Positions 1 to 7,340 of a stretch of 64,000 bases of DNA are shown piece by piece; within the stretch, counting starts at the first letter, position 1, and each line of letters opens with the position of its first letter. The position numbers and the translations under genes were made by a program. Source of the stretch: Phosphoribacter sp037046615 (GTDB lineage Bacteria; Actinomycetota; Actinomycetes; Actinomycetales; Dermatophilaceae); contig JBAOHD010000034.1 in NCBI GenBank assembly GCA_037046615.1, positions 134,753 through 198,752 of the forward strand, read 5' to 3'. The notes beneath the pieces were generated by a model. It was not told the origin of the DNA. It saw nothing but the letters and a program-made list of their open reading frames with translations, and did not search any database.

Positions 1-1
1 G

Positions 2-298
2 GGTGTGGTCTACACGATCGGCGAGATGCTCGGCGGGCCGGTGCTCGGGGCGATCGCGGTCGACGCGCGGCCAGCCACGATGCGAGGGCACTACATGTCG
101 ATGTATCAGATGAGCTGGACGGTGGCTTCGATGATCGCCCCGGCCGCCTTCGGTTGGCTGCTCACCCACGGCCGATGGCCGGTGTGGGCGGCGCTCGGCG
201 GGGTGTGCGCGGCGGGGGCGCTGATCGCCCAGGCGATGCCGGCGCGGCTGCCCGTCGCCGCCCTGCCGATCACCAACTCCGCCGACGGCAAGGCCTGA
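2..298 (+). CDS. MFS transporter, C-terminal fragment (partial)
   Basis: The reading frame is open from the left edge and ends in TGA at 296-298, so only the last ~98 residues are present. Two hydrophobic segments are visible (around SWTVASMIAPAAFGWLL and VWAALGGVCAAGALIAQ), with a short loop carrying RPATMRGHYMSMYQMSW. That is the pattern of the last helices of a major facilitator efflux protein, where a GHY/RGRY loop precedes helix 11. The substrate cannot be judged. It converges on the IPP isomerase gene with only a few bases between stop codons. Being beside the type III PKS cluster it could be its exporter, but that is only proximity. Confidence 0.75.
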   Translation, partial: GVVYTIGEMLGGPVLGAIAVDARPATMRGHYMSMYQMSWTVASMIAPAAFGWLLTHGRWPVWAALGGVCAAGALIAQAMPARLPVAALPITNSADGKA

Positions 299-892
299 TC
301 AGGGCGTGCGAGCCGCCGGTGGCAGAAGGTCCCGGTCGCCCTCGGGCCACGCCCGCGGGTCCGGGCCGAGAGCCGCCAAGGCCGCGAGCTGGGCCACGGT
401 CCACGGTGACCAGTCATCCGGGGCGGCGGCGACGCGGCATACGTGATCGTCCCAAGCCACCCACGCGACCTCGGCGACCTCGGTCGGGTCGGGCACAGGT
501 GCGGCTCCCTCGGGAAGCCAGCCGACGAAGACAGGGCAGAGTTCGTGCTCCTCGACGCCGGCCATCGACGCGCGGTAACCGAAGTCGGGCAGCACCAGCC
601 GCAGCCCCTCGATGGCGGGCAGGCCGAGCTCAAGCGCGGCACGGCGGCGCACTGCGGCGTCGATCGGCTCCCCCGGGCCCGGGTGGCCGCAGACGGAGTT
701 GGTCCACACGAGCGGGAAGGTGAGCTTGTCAGCCGCACGCCGGCTCAGGAGGAAACGCCCACGGTCGTCGAAAAGGTAGGCCGAGAACGCGAGGTGCAGG
801 GGTGTCGTCGCTCCGTGGACCGTTGCCTTGTCGGCGGCCCCGATCGGCTGGCCCTCGAGATCGAGCAGGACGACGAACTCGCGCTCCGTCAC
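299..892 (-). CDS. idi: isopentenyl-diphosphate delta-isomerase (type I, Nudix fold)
   Basis: Type I IPP isomerase interconverts IPP and DMAPP in the cytoplasm. From the chosen GTG (892) the protein has 197 residues, normal for actinobacterial Idi. Visible features are the substrate-loop sequence HLAFSAYLFD, the active-site cysteine context TNSVCGHP, the Nudix-like block RRRAALELGL, and the conserved EHELCPVFVG with its catalytic glutamates. The GTG start overlaps the stop of the upstream FAD-enzyme gene as GTGA, so the two are probably translationally coupled. That coupling ties the isomerase to the PKS/prenyltransferase cluster, where it would supply DMAPP or longer prenyl donors to UbiA. 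A longer in-frame extension to 1042 runs into the neighbour and looks like non-coding translation. Confidence 0.9.
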   Translation of the reverse strand: MTEREFVVLLDLEGQPIGAADKATVHGATTPLHLAFSAYLFDDRGRFLLSRRAADKLTFPLVWTNSVCGHPGPGEPIDAAVRRRAALELGLPAIEGLRLVLPDFGYRASMAGVEEHELCPVFVGWLPEGAAPVPDPTEVAEVAWVAWDDHVCRVAAAPDDWSPWTVAQLAALAALGPDPRAWPEGDRDLLPPAARTP

Positions 893-1947
893 GTGCCATC
901 TCCCAGCGCGCGGACGGCACCACGGAACAGCGCTGGGGCGGCCTGGGCTGCGGGGACGATCGCCTGCCGTGCCCACCTCGGGCGGGTGGCCAGGAGCAGT
1001 CCGTGGGTGAGGAGCGCAGGCGTGCGACCGATCCGACGCCACTGGCGCTCGTATGCCGCGAGGTCACCATCGGCAATCGCGGACACGGCGGCCTGCGCGT
1101 GCTGCAACCCCAACGAGATCCCCTCCCCGGTCAGCGCATCGATGTAGCCGGACGCATCCCCGACGAGCGCCGCCCGCCCGGCGACCCGAGCCGACGTCCG
1201 CTGCCGCAGTGGACCGGCTCCCCGAGTCTCCCCCACCACCGTCGCGCCGTCGAGCCGGGCCCGCAGCTCGGGGAACTCGTCGAGCAGGACGGCATACGGC
1301 GCTTTGCGGCTCGTGAGGATCGCGACTCCGACCAGGTCGGGCGCGACCGGGGTGACGTAGGCCTCGGCGGTGTCACCCCAGTGGACCTCGACGTGGTCGC
1401 CCCACGGCGCGAGGGCGAAGTGCGCGCGCTGACCGAAGCGCCGCTGCAGGGTGTCCACCGGATGCCAGAGGCCCAAGGCCGCGCGCATCGGCGAGTGCAG
1501 TCCGTCAGCGGCGACGAGGTAGCGGCCGGTCACGGTCACCGGACCATCACCCCCACGGGTGTGGACGGTCACGCCGTCGACTCCCTGGGTCACCGAGGTG
1601 GCGCGCACGGCATACCCGGGTATGCCGTGCCGCTGCACTTCCGCTTGAAGGGCCGCGTGGAGGGTTGTGCGGCGGACGCCCCGGCCAGGGGTGCGGAAAT
1701 CGGCGGTGGTGCTGCGGGGGCCGCGGCAATAGCGGATCCCGCGGAGGGGAAACCCAGCGGGGTCAACGCCGAGATGAAGGAGAGCGCGCAGGCCGGAGGG
1801 CATGAGTCCCTCGCCGCAGGCCTTGTCGAGGACGCCTGCCCGGGGTTCGACGACTAGTGGGGCCAGGCCGGCGCGGACGGCATACAGCGCGGTCGCGAGA
1901 CCGACGGGACCGCCCCCGACGATGACGAGGTCAGCGTCGCTGGTCAC
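889..1947 (-). CDS. FAD-dependent oxidoreductase, geranylgeranyl reductase / SrsC-like hydroxylase family
   Basis: A flavoprotein of the PHBH/geranylgeranyl-reductase fold. The N-terminus carries the dinucleotide-binding motif DLVIVGGGPVGLATAL, followed by GEGLMPSGLRAL. The C-terminal FAD site is ALVGDASGYIDALTGEGISLGL. The GTG start at 1947 overlaps the upstream methyltransferase stop as GTGA, and its own stop overlaps the idi start. In Streptomyces griseus the srsA-srsB-srsC operon (type III PKS, methyltransferase, FAD hydroxylase) makes phenolic-lipid quinones; gene order here matches that family logic. The reaction is therefore inferred to be ring hydroxylation of an alkylresorcinol-like product, or reduction of a prenyl chain. 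It contains a perfect 26-bp palindrome at 1605-1630. Confidence 0.85.
   Translation of the reverse strand: MTSDADLVIVGGGPVGLATALYAVRAGLAPLVVEPRAGVLDKACGEGLMPSGLRALLHLGVDPAGFPLRGIRYCRGPRSTTADFRTPGRGVRRTTLHAALQAEVQRHGIPGYAVRATSVTQGVDGVTVHTRGGDGPVTVTGRYLVAADGLHSPMRAALGLWHPVDTLQRRFGQRAHFALAPWGDHVEVHWGDTAEAYVTPVAPDLVGVAILTSRKAPYAVLLDEFPELRARLDGATVVGETRGAGPLRQRTSARVAGRAALVGDASGYIDALTGEGISLGLQHAQAAVSAIADGDLAAYERQWRRIGRTPALLTHGLLLATRPRWARQAIVPAAQAAPALFRGAVRALGDGT
1605..1630. repeat. 26-bp perfect palindrome made of two CGGCATAC motifs
   Basis: GCACGGCATACCC is followed immediately by its exact reverse complement, inside the FAD enzyme gene. It is two head-to-head copies of the dispersed CGGCATAC octamer with extended symmetry. 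It codes for an ordinary Gly-Tyr-Ala stretch, so the symmetry is not demanded by the protein. Confidence 0.9.
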
Positions 1948-2465
1948 GGTGTGAGTTGCGCGAGGGCGGCGTTCTCCGCGCGGAGGCGGGCCCGCAGGAC
2001 GAGGGCATTGAGGGCAGTGAAGCCGATGGCGGTCCACCAGGCCGAGTGGACGAGCGGGAGGGCGATGCCTTCGACGACGACAGCGACGTAGTTGGGGTGG
2101 GCCATGAAACGGTATGGACCTGCGGTGACGCGTCGCAGGCCCGGCACCACAATGACTCTCGTGTTCCATTGCGGCCCAAGAGTTTTAATACACCACCAGC
2201 GCAGCGCCTGACTCCCGATCGCCAGGCCCAGCATCGGCCAGCCGAGCGCGGGCACGAAGTCACGCGGCCCGGCGACGACCTCCGCCAGGCAGGCGATGAG
2301 GAAGCCCGTGTGCAATGCCACCATCGCCGGGAAGTGGCCTCGCCCGGACTCGACACCTCCGCGAGCGAAGGCCCATCGGGCGTTGCGGGTGGAGACGACG
2401 AGTTCGGCGACCCGTTCCAGCGCGACGAGGCCGACGAGCACGGCATACCAGCCGGTGGTCGACAT
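1944..2465 (-). CDS. isoprenylcysteine carboxyl methyltransferase-family protein
   Basis: A 173-residue membrane methyltransferase of the ICMT/PEMT type. Hydrophobic helices are seen at the N-terminus (WYAVLVGLVALERVAELVV) and in the middle. The SAM-binding C-terminal signature is RRVTAGPYRFMAHPNYVAVVVEG, including the HPNY motif. In phenolic-lipid operons this family (SrsB type) O-methylates alkylresorcinols. It starts at ATG 2465, two bases after the PKS stop, and its stop overlaps the FAD enzyme start. A longer frame reaching 2669 overlaps the PKS and is not used. The substrate is inferred from the operon only. Confidence 0.85.
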   Translation of the reverse strand: MSTTGWYAVLVGLVALERVAELVVSTRNARWAFARGGVESGRGHFPAMVALHTGFLIACLAEVVAGPRDFVPALGWPMLGLAIGSQALRWWCIKTLGPQWNTRVIVVPGLRRVTAGPYRFMAHPNYVAVVVEGIALPLVHSAWWTAIGFTALNALVLRARLRAENAALAQLTP

Positions 2466-2467
2466 CG

Positions 2468-3736
2468 TCAGCCTGCGACGAGGGAGAGGGCCGGGGGCTC
2501 CGGAGCGCCCGGGGCACGGAGGAGGACGAGTTCGAGGCAGAAGCCGGGACCCATCGCGAGCAGCATCCCGTGGCTGCCCGGGGTCGGGGGATGGTCGGCG
2601 AGGGTATCGGCCAGGACGTGGAGGACCGACGCGGAGGAGAGGTTGCCGATGCGGTCGAGCGAACGCCACGTCACGCCGAGCGCCTCGCGCGGCACCTCGA
2701 GCGCGTCAGCCATCGCCTCGAGCACCTTCGGGCCGCCCGGGTGCGCCACCCACCAGCCGATGTCGTCGCGGGTCAGCCCGTGGCCGGCAAGGAAGCGGTC
2801 GACGTCACCACGGACATGGGTGCGCACGAGCGTCGGGATCGCGACGTCGAGGACGATGCGTAGGCCGGTCGACCCGACGTCCCAGCCCATCGCTCGCTCG
2901 GTGTCGGGGTAGAGCCGACTGCGCGTGTCGAGCACCTCCGGCTGGGTGCGCGTGGCATGCGAGCTGAGGTATGCCGTCGGAGCTGCGCTCGGGGTGAGTG
3001 TGGCGAGGCCGCCGGTGGGACCGGTCGCTTCCGCGGCATCACCCTGGCCGGCGGAGCTGACGGCGCGCTGGGTGTTGGCGGTGTTGGCGGTGTTGGCGGT
3101 GTTGGCCGAGTGCTCGGTGCTGGCGGAGTGCTCGGCCCCGGCGAGGACGACCGCAGCCGCGCCGTCGCCGAAGAGGCCACTCGCGACAAGGTTGGCCCGC
3201 GAGGTGTCGTCGCGTTGCACCGTGAGACTGCACAACTCGACCGCGAGGACGACCGCGATCTTGTTGGGCTGGCCGCGGAGGTAATCGTGGGCGCGGGCGA
3301 TCCCCGCGGCGCCGGCGACACACCCGAGGCCGAAGAGTGGCATCCGCACCACGTCCTCACGCAGTCCGATCCGACCGGCAATCCGGGCCTCGATGGATGG
3401 GACGGCGATGCCGGTGATCGTCGTGGAGATGACGAGGTCGACGTCGTGCGGTGTGAGACCGGCGTCCGCGAGGGCGCCCCGCATCGCGCGGGCGCCCAGG
3501 TCGACGGCGACCTCGAGGTAGCGGTCGTTGGCGGCCGTAAAGTCCGGCAGGGCGGCATACTCGTGCAGCGGCAGCGCGAGGAACCGTTGGGAGACACCGG
3601 AGTTGGCGTGGACGCGGCGCAGCAGCTCTGCCGTGGTCCCTGTCGCGCCGATCATCCCGGCCAGGGCCTCGGTGATCTCGCGCTGGTCGTGGCGGTGCTC
3701 GGGCAGGGCCCCGGCGACGGCGAGAATGCGGCTCAT
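2468..3736 (-). CDS. type III polyketide synthase (chalcone/stilbene synthase family)
   Basis: A 422-residue ketosynthase homodimer that would condense an acyl starter with malonyl units. The Cys-His-Asn triad is visible: C139 in FGLGCVAGAAG, H332 in WVAHPGGPKVLE and N365 in RIGNLSSASVL. The start is ATG 3736. The family is usually about 350-380 residues; the surplus is an insertion at about 204-260, rich in Ala/Thr/Ser and containing a tandem TAN repeat coded by a 9-bp DNA unit. Neighbours (methyltransferase, FAD enzyme, Idi, divergent UbiA) suggest an alkylresorcinol or alkylpyrone that may be methylated, oxidised and prenylated. No stop or frameshift is seen. Confidence 0.93.
   Translation of the reverse strand: MSRILAVAGALPEHRHDQREITEALAGMIGATGTTAELLRRVHANSGVSQRFLALPLHEYAALPDFTAANDRYLEVAVDLGARAMRGALADAGLTPHDVDLVISTTITGIAVPSIEARIAGRIGLREDVVRMPLFGLGCVAGAAGIARAHDYLRGQPNKIAVVLAVELCSLTVQRDDTSRANLVASGLFGDGAAAVVLAGAEHSASTEHSANTANTANTANTQRAVSSAGQGDAAEATGPTGGLATLTPSAAPTAYLSSHATRTQPEVLDTRSRLYPDTERAMGWDVGSTGLRIVLDVAIPTLVRTHVRGDVDRFLAGHGLTRDDIGWWVAHPGGPKVLEAMADALEVPREALGVTWRSLDRIGNLSSASVLHVLADTLADHPPTPGSHGMLLAMGPGFCLELVLLRAPGAPEPPALSLVAG
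3073..3130. repeat. 9-bp tandem repeat inside the type III PKS gene
   Basis: The unit GGTGTTGGC is repeated about four times (3073-3110), followed by two copies of an imperfect TGCTCGG-containing unit. The 9-bp period keeps the frame and codes for a flexible (Ala-Asn-Thr)n loop. A related 8-bp unit, GTGTTGGC, forms a separate non-coding tandem array at 8761. Confidence 0.8.
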
Positions 3737-3776
3737 CGGGCCACCCTAAGCTTCTGGGCGACGTACGCTCGCCACC

Positions 3777-4652
3777 ATGCGCCCTACCTCGACCGCCCGG
3801 GCGCTCGCCGGGAGCTGCCACCCCGGCCCCACGCTGGTCGTCACTGCGCTCGCTGGCCTCCTCGCGCGAGCGGCTGGCCACACGTGGGCAACTGGCGCGG
3901 TCATCGTCGCGGCAGTCTTCGCCGGCCAGTTGACGATCGGCTGGTCCAACGACCTCATCGACCTCGCCCGAGACCGAGCGACCGGCCGGCCGGACAAACC
4001 GCTCGCGACCGGCGCCGTCACGCCACGGGTGGTGACGACCGCGGTCGTGATCGCGGGTATTGCGTGCGTGGTGCTATCCGCTGCTGCCGGATGGCGCAGC
4101 GCCGCGGTGCACCTTGGTGCCGTCGTCGGGAGCGGATGGGCCTACAACCTCGGGCTCAAGCGACGTGTCACGTCATGGATCCCGTATGCCGTGGCCTTCG
4201 GCGCGCTCCCGGCCGTCGTGACGCTCGCCTCCCCCTTGGCGTGCGGCGCTGGCGTCGGCGCTGGTGTCGGAGCTGCTGTCTGCGGGGACGCTGGCGTCGG
4301 AGCGGGTGTCGGAGCGGGGGTCGGCGGATGGCCGCCGTGGTGGATGGTCGCCACCGGGGCGCTGCTCGGCGTCGGGGCTCATCTGCTCAACGCCGTGCCT
4401 GATCTCGCCGATGACGCCGCCACCGAGGTGCGCGGACTGCCGCAGACCCTCGGGGAGACGTGGTCGAGGCGAGCCGCGGTCGCCGCTCTGGCGGCTGGGA
4501 CCGTCGTCGTCGCGGGCGGCACCAGCCGGTGGTGGCTGCTCATCATCGTGGGCGCGTTGTCAGGCGTGGCACTGCGCGGGAGCGGGCGGACACCGTTCTA
4601 TGCCGCCGCGCTCCTGGCTCTCATGTGCGTCGTGGCGCTGGCCTTCGGGTGA
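3777..4652 (+). CDS. UbiA-family prenyltransferase
   Basis: A multi-spanning membrane enzyme that transfers a prenyl group to an aromatic or quinone-like acceptor. The first Mg-diphosphate motif is NDLIDLARD (N58, D59, D62, D66). The second, usually DxxxD, is seen as VPDLADD (D209-D213). About eight hydrophobic segments are visible. A low-complexity loop of repeated Gly-Ala-Gly-Val at about 157-184 (DNA 4246-4322) is an expansion not typical of the family. It is divergent from the PKS operon with only 40 bp between starts, so the two promoters overlap. With the linked Idi it points to a prenylated polyketide (meroterpenoid) or a menaquinone-like product. Confidence 0.88.
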   Translation: MRPTSTARALAGSCHPGPTLVVTALAGLLARAAGHTWATGAVIVAAVFAGQLTIGWSNDLIDLARDRATGRPDKPLATGAVTPRVVTTAVVIAGIACVVLSAAAGWRSAAVHLGAVVGSGWAYNLGLKRRVTSWIPYAVAFGALPAVVTLASPLACGAGVGAGVGAAVCGDAGVGAGVGAGVGGWPPWWMVATGALLGVGAHLLNAVPDLADDAATEVRGLPQTLGETWSRRAAVAALAAGTVVVAGGTSRWWLLIIVGALSGVALRGSGRTPFYAAALLALMCVVALAFG

Positions 4653-4666
4653 GCTCCACGCATCGA

Positions 4667-5710
4667 TCACGACCCAGCGAGACCCCACGCGTCGGCAAGG
4701 AGCTCGAACGACCGGTCCCGCATTGCGGGGTCGTGGCAGTACGTCGTGACGATGACCTCGTCGAGCCCCAGATCCTCGACGATGCCCTCAAGCTGCGCGA
4801 CGACAGTCTCGGGTGACCCGACCGCGCGCACCGCCTGGAACCCTTCGACAAAGCGGGCGACATCCGGGCCGATCGCGGAGGCGAGGTCGGTCACGGGCGG
4901 CTGGAGCGGCATACGCCTGCCGGTCCTGATGCCCGCTGCCATCTGTTGCGCGGTCGTGAAGAGGAACTGCGCCTCCGCGTCCGTCGGCGCGACGAGGACG
5001 TTGACGCCAGCCATGACGTAGGGCGCCTCGACCTGGGCGGTGTCGAACTCTGCGGTGAAGCGAGCGCGGTAGAGCGAGATCGCCCGGTGGCGCAGCTCAG
5101 GCGCGAAGTGGGAGGCGAAGGCATAGGGCAGCCCGAGGTATGCCGCGACCTGCGCCCCGTCGAGGCTCGACCCGAGCATCCACAGCGGCACCTCGGTCCC
5201 CACACCGGGAAAGGCGGTGATCCGCGCGTTGGCCCGCAGCGCCGCGCGGGATGCCTCCGGCGCGAGGTAGCCGTGCAACGCCACGACGTCCTCGATGAAG
5301 GTGTCGGTCGTTTCGGCGCCCCGACGCAGGGCTCGCGCGGTCGCGGGATCGGTGCCGGGGGCGCGTCCAAGGCCGAGATCGATCCGGTCGCCATACATTT
5401 CGCGCAGCGTGCCGTAGTACTCCGCGACCATGAGCGGGCTGTGGTTGGGCAGCATCACACCGCCGGCACCGACCCTTATCCGCGTCGTGTGCTCAGCAGC
5501 GCGGGCGATGAGCAGCGAGGTCGCCGACGAGGCGAAGTTGACAGCGTTGTGGTGCTCGGCATACCAGAGGCGGGTGAACCCCAGCCGGTCTGCGGCGCGG
5601 GCCAGGCCGAGCGAAGCATCAAGGGCATCGGCGATCGACGCGCCGGCGCTCACGGGCACGAGGTCGAGGATCGACAGCGGGACTCTGGGGGCGGGGCTCG
5701 GGAGGGTCAC
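4667..5710 (-). CDS. LLM-class flavin-dependent monooxygenase (luciferase-like)
   Basis: A 347-residue TIM-barrel FMN-dependent oxidoreductase of the bacterial luciferase family. Visible landmarks are the N-terminal LSILDLVPVSAG, the conserved LWYAEHHN, GAGGVMLPNHSPL, and YGDRIDLGLGRAPGTD. These match the YhbW/MsnO8-like subgroup (LLM flavin-dependent oxidoreductase). The substrate is unknown. It starts with GTG at 5710. It is transcribed towards UbiA and ends only 14 bp from it, convergently. Its upstream region holds the striking ATCGCGAT array, which may control it. Confidence 0.88.
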   Translation of the reverse strand: MTLPSPAPRVPLSILDLVPVSAGASIADALDASLGLARAADRLGFTRLWYAEHHNAVNFASSATSLLIARAAEHTTRIRVGAGGVMLPNHSPLMVAEYYGTLREMYGDRIDLGLGRAPGTDPATARALRRGAETTDTFIEDVVALHGYLAPEASRAALRANARITAFPGVGTEVPLWMLGSSLDGAQVAAYLGLPYAFASHFAPELRHRAISLYRARFTAEFDTAQVEAPYVMAGVNVLVAPTDAEAQFLFTTAQQMAAGIRTGRRMPLQPPVTDLASAIGPDVARFVEGFQAVRAVGSPETVVAQLEGIVEDLGLDEVIVTTYCHDPAMRDRSFELLADAWGLAGS

Positions 5711-5788
5711 GAGTCAACGGTATGCCGTCCGCCCACCGCCGCCCCCCTTGCCGCCTCGCCCCCTTGCCTCCTCGCCCCAGACCGCAAG

Positions 5789-5909
5789 ATCGCGATCCGT
5801 CGGCGCAAGATCGCGATAGTGACACTTGGCTGACGCTGCAACATGCGCCAAGTGCACCTATCGCGATCCTGACGAGCCAGATCGCGATAGTGACGAGCCG
5901 GATCGCGAT
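5789..5909. promoter_or_regulatory. array of five ATCGCGAT palindromes, mostly at 21-bp spacing
   Basis: The self-complementary octamer ATCGCGAT starts at 5789, 5810, 5860, 5881 and 5902. Spacings are 21, 50, 21 and 21 bp, so copies sit on the same face of the helix. Flanks are also conserved (CAAG or CCAG before, AGTGAC or CCTGAC after). It lies 80-200 bp upstream of the luciferase-like gene, in a 340-bp stretch with no gene. A cooperative operator array is the natural reading; the cognate regulator is not evident. Confidence 0.6.
5810..5867. repeat. 21-bp inverted repeat embracing two ATCGCGAT boxes
   Basis: The arms are 5810-5830 and 5847-5867, matching at 18 of 21 positions, around a 16-base loop. 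Each arm runs from an ATCGCGAT box to a CACTTGGC element (or its complement GCCAAGTG). It could be a dyad operator or an RNA hairpin. Confidence 0.6.
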
Positions 5910-5940
5910 ACTTCCGCTGGAGGCTGGGGGTCGTGGGGGA

Positions 5941-6062
5941 TGAGTCCAGCGTCTCCGCCTTGGATCCCGCGCCGTCCGCCCCTCGGGTCCAGCGCCGCCG
6001 CCCTTGAGTCCCGCGCCGCCCGCCCCTTGGTTCGAGCGCCGCCGCTCCTTCAGTCCCGCGTC
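5941..6062. repeat. degenerate 22-23 bp tandem repeat between genes
   Basis: Five to six imperfect copies of a unit built around (T/G)GAGTCC(C/A)GCGCCGCC run from the intergenic space into the last codons of the BenE gene. GC-rich and pyrimidine-strand biased. No function is visible. Confidence 0.5.
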
Positions 6063-7327
6063 ATCTCTCTTTCGGTCACCTCAGTCGGCGACTCGGCCCG
6101 CCCACCGGCGAGGATCGCCCAGACCACCACCCCGGCGACGAGGCCCCAGAACGCACTGCCGATGCCGGCGACGACTACCCCGGATGCCGTCACCGCGAGC
6201 GTGATCATCGCAGCGGTCTGCGTCGGTCCGGGCACGCTCAGCGTCGCCGAGAGCGCGCCGATGACCGACGCGACGAGCGCGACCGCGGCGAGCGCCGAGA
6301 TCATCGGAGCGGGCAGCGCCGTATACGCGGAGACCAGCGTCGCCGCGAAAGCCCCCGCGACGAGGTTGGCCACCCCACACACCACCCCAGCGACGTAGCG
6401 GCGCCGCGGGTCGGGGTGCGCCTCAGGACCGGTGCAAATGGCGGCGGTGATCGCGGCGAGGTTGGTGGCGTGCCCACCGAACGGCGTGCACAGCGCCGAC
6501 ACCAGGGAGACCCCACCGACAAGGAGCCGGTCGTCCGGCTCATAGCCGTGGGTCCGCAGCACCGTCAGGCCGGGTGCATTCTGTGCGGCGAGCGTGATGA
6601 GCAGCAGCGGCAGTCCGATCGACAGCAAGGCCGCGACATCGAAGGTCGGGACGAACACCATGGGGGTTGTCAGCTGCAACTCGAACGCTCCGGTCGGCAC
6701 TCCCGTCCCGCTGACGCTAGTGCCGCCGGCTCCTCCCGTGAGGACGGTGGCGACGACCCCGGTCGCGAGGGCGACGACCACGGCATACCGCTCGGCCCAC
6801 CGCTTGGCGACGACGAACGCGACGACCACGCTCCCGGCAACGACGGGGGAAGCCGCGACCGCGAGGCTGCCCGAGATCACGAAGGGCAGGAGTATGCCGG
6901 CCAGGAGCGCAGACATGATCGAACTCGGCACCACAGCCAGGAGCCGCCCAAACCATCCGGTGAAGCCGACGATCGCCGCGACGACGCTCGCGACGAGGAA
7001 GGCGCCGACAGCATCGGAAAAGCGGAAGCCGCCGATTGACGCAATGAGGAGGGCTGCGCCCGGCGTCGACCACGCGACGATGACGGGCATCCGTGTGACG
7101 AGGCTGAGAATGAGGCCGCTCACTCCGCTGCCGATGGCGATGGCCCAAACCCACGACGAGGTCGTCGCCGGATCGAGGTGAGCGGCGCGCGTGGCTTGGA
7201 GCACGACGGCGAACGGGCCGGCATACGAGACGAGGGCGGCCACGAGGCCGGCGACCGTCGCGGTGAGCGACCAGTCGGAGCGTAACGCGCTGGGCGGCCG
7301 GGGTGTAACGCTATCGTTTGCCTTCAT
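6050..7327 (-). CDS. benE: BenE-family benzoate/H+ symporter-like transporter
   Basis: An integral membrane protein of about 425 residues with roughly 12 hydrophobic segments. The conserved BenE stretches VIVAWSTPGAALL near the N-terminus and FGGHATNLAAITAAICTG in the second half are clear. Family role: proton-coupled uptake of benzoate-type aromatic acids, though many actinobacterial members are of unknown substrate. The start chosen is ATG 7327, whose bases overlap the ATG of the divergent MocR gene; the open frame continues upstream but through that gene. Regulation by the MocR protein through the palindrome at 7310-7340 is strongly suggested. Confidence 0.9.
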   Translation of the reverse strand: MKANDSVTPRPPSALRSDWSLTATVAGLVAALVSYAGPFAVVLQATRAAHLDPATTSSWVWAIAIGSGVSGLILSLVTRMPVIVAWSTPGAALLIASIGGFRFSDAVGAFLVASVVAAIVGFTGWFGRLLAVVPSSIMSALLAGILLPFVISGSLAVAASPVVAGSVVVAFVVAKRWAERYAVVVALATGVVATVLTGGAGGTSVSGTGVPTGAFELQLTTPMVFVPTFDVAALLSIGLPLLLITLAAQNAPGLTVLRTHGYEPDDRLLVGGVSLVSALCTPFGGHATNLAAITAAICTGPEAHPDPRRRYVAGVVCGVANLVAGAFAATLVSAYTALPAPMISALAAVALVASVIGALSATLSVPGPTQTAAMITLAVTASGVVVAGIGSAFWGLVAGVVVWAILAGGRAESPTEVTEREMTRD

Positions 7328-7340
7328 GGCCAACGATAGC
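7310..7340. promoter_or_regulatory. palindromic operator covering both divergent start codons
   Basis: GCTATCGTT (7310-7318) and AACGATAGC (7332-7340) are perfect 9-bp arms with a 13-bp spacer. The spacer contains CATG, which holds the overlapping ATG starts of benE (minus strand) and the MocR gene (plus strand). There is no room for a Shine-Dalgarno sequence upstream of either start outside the opposite gene. Because the arms lie in both coding sequences, both proteins begin M(K)ANDS. Confidence 0.7.

Noticed and set aside
802..1857. Long plus-strand frame opposite idi and the FAD enzyme
   Set aside because: Antisense shadow of two well-identified genes; no recognisable motif.
7191..7325. 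Upstream start for the MocR regulator
   Set aside because: It would lie wholly within benE, and the winged-helix domain begins right after ATG 7326.
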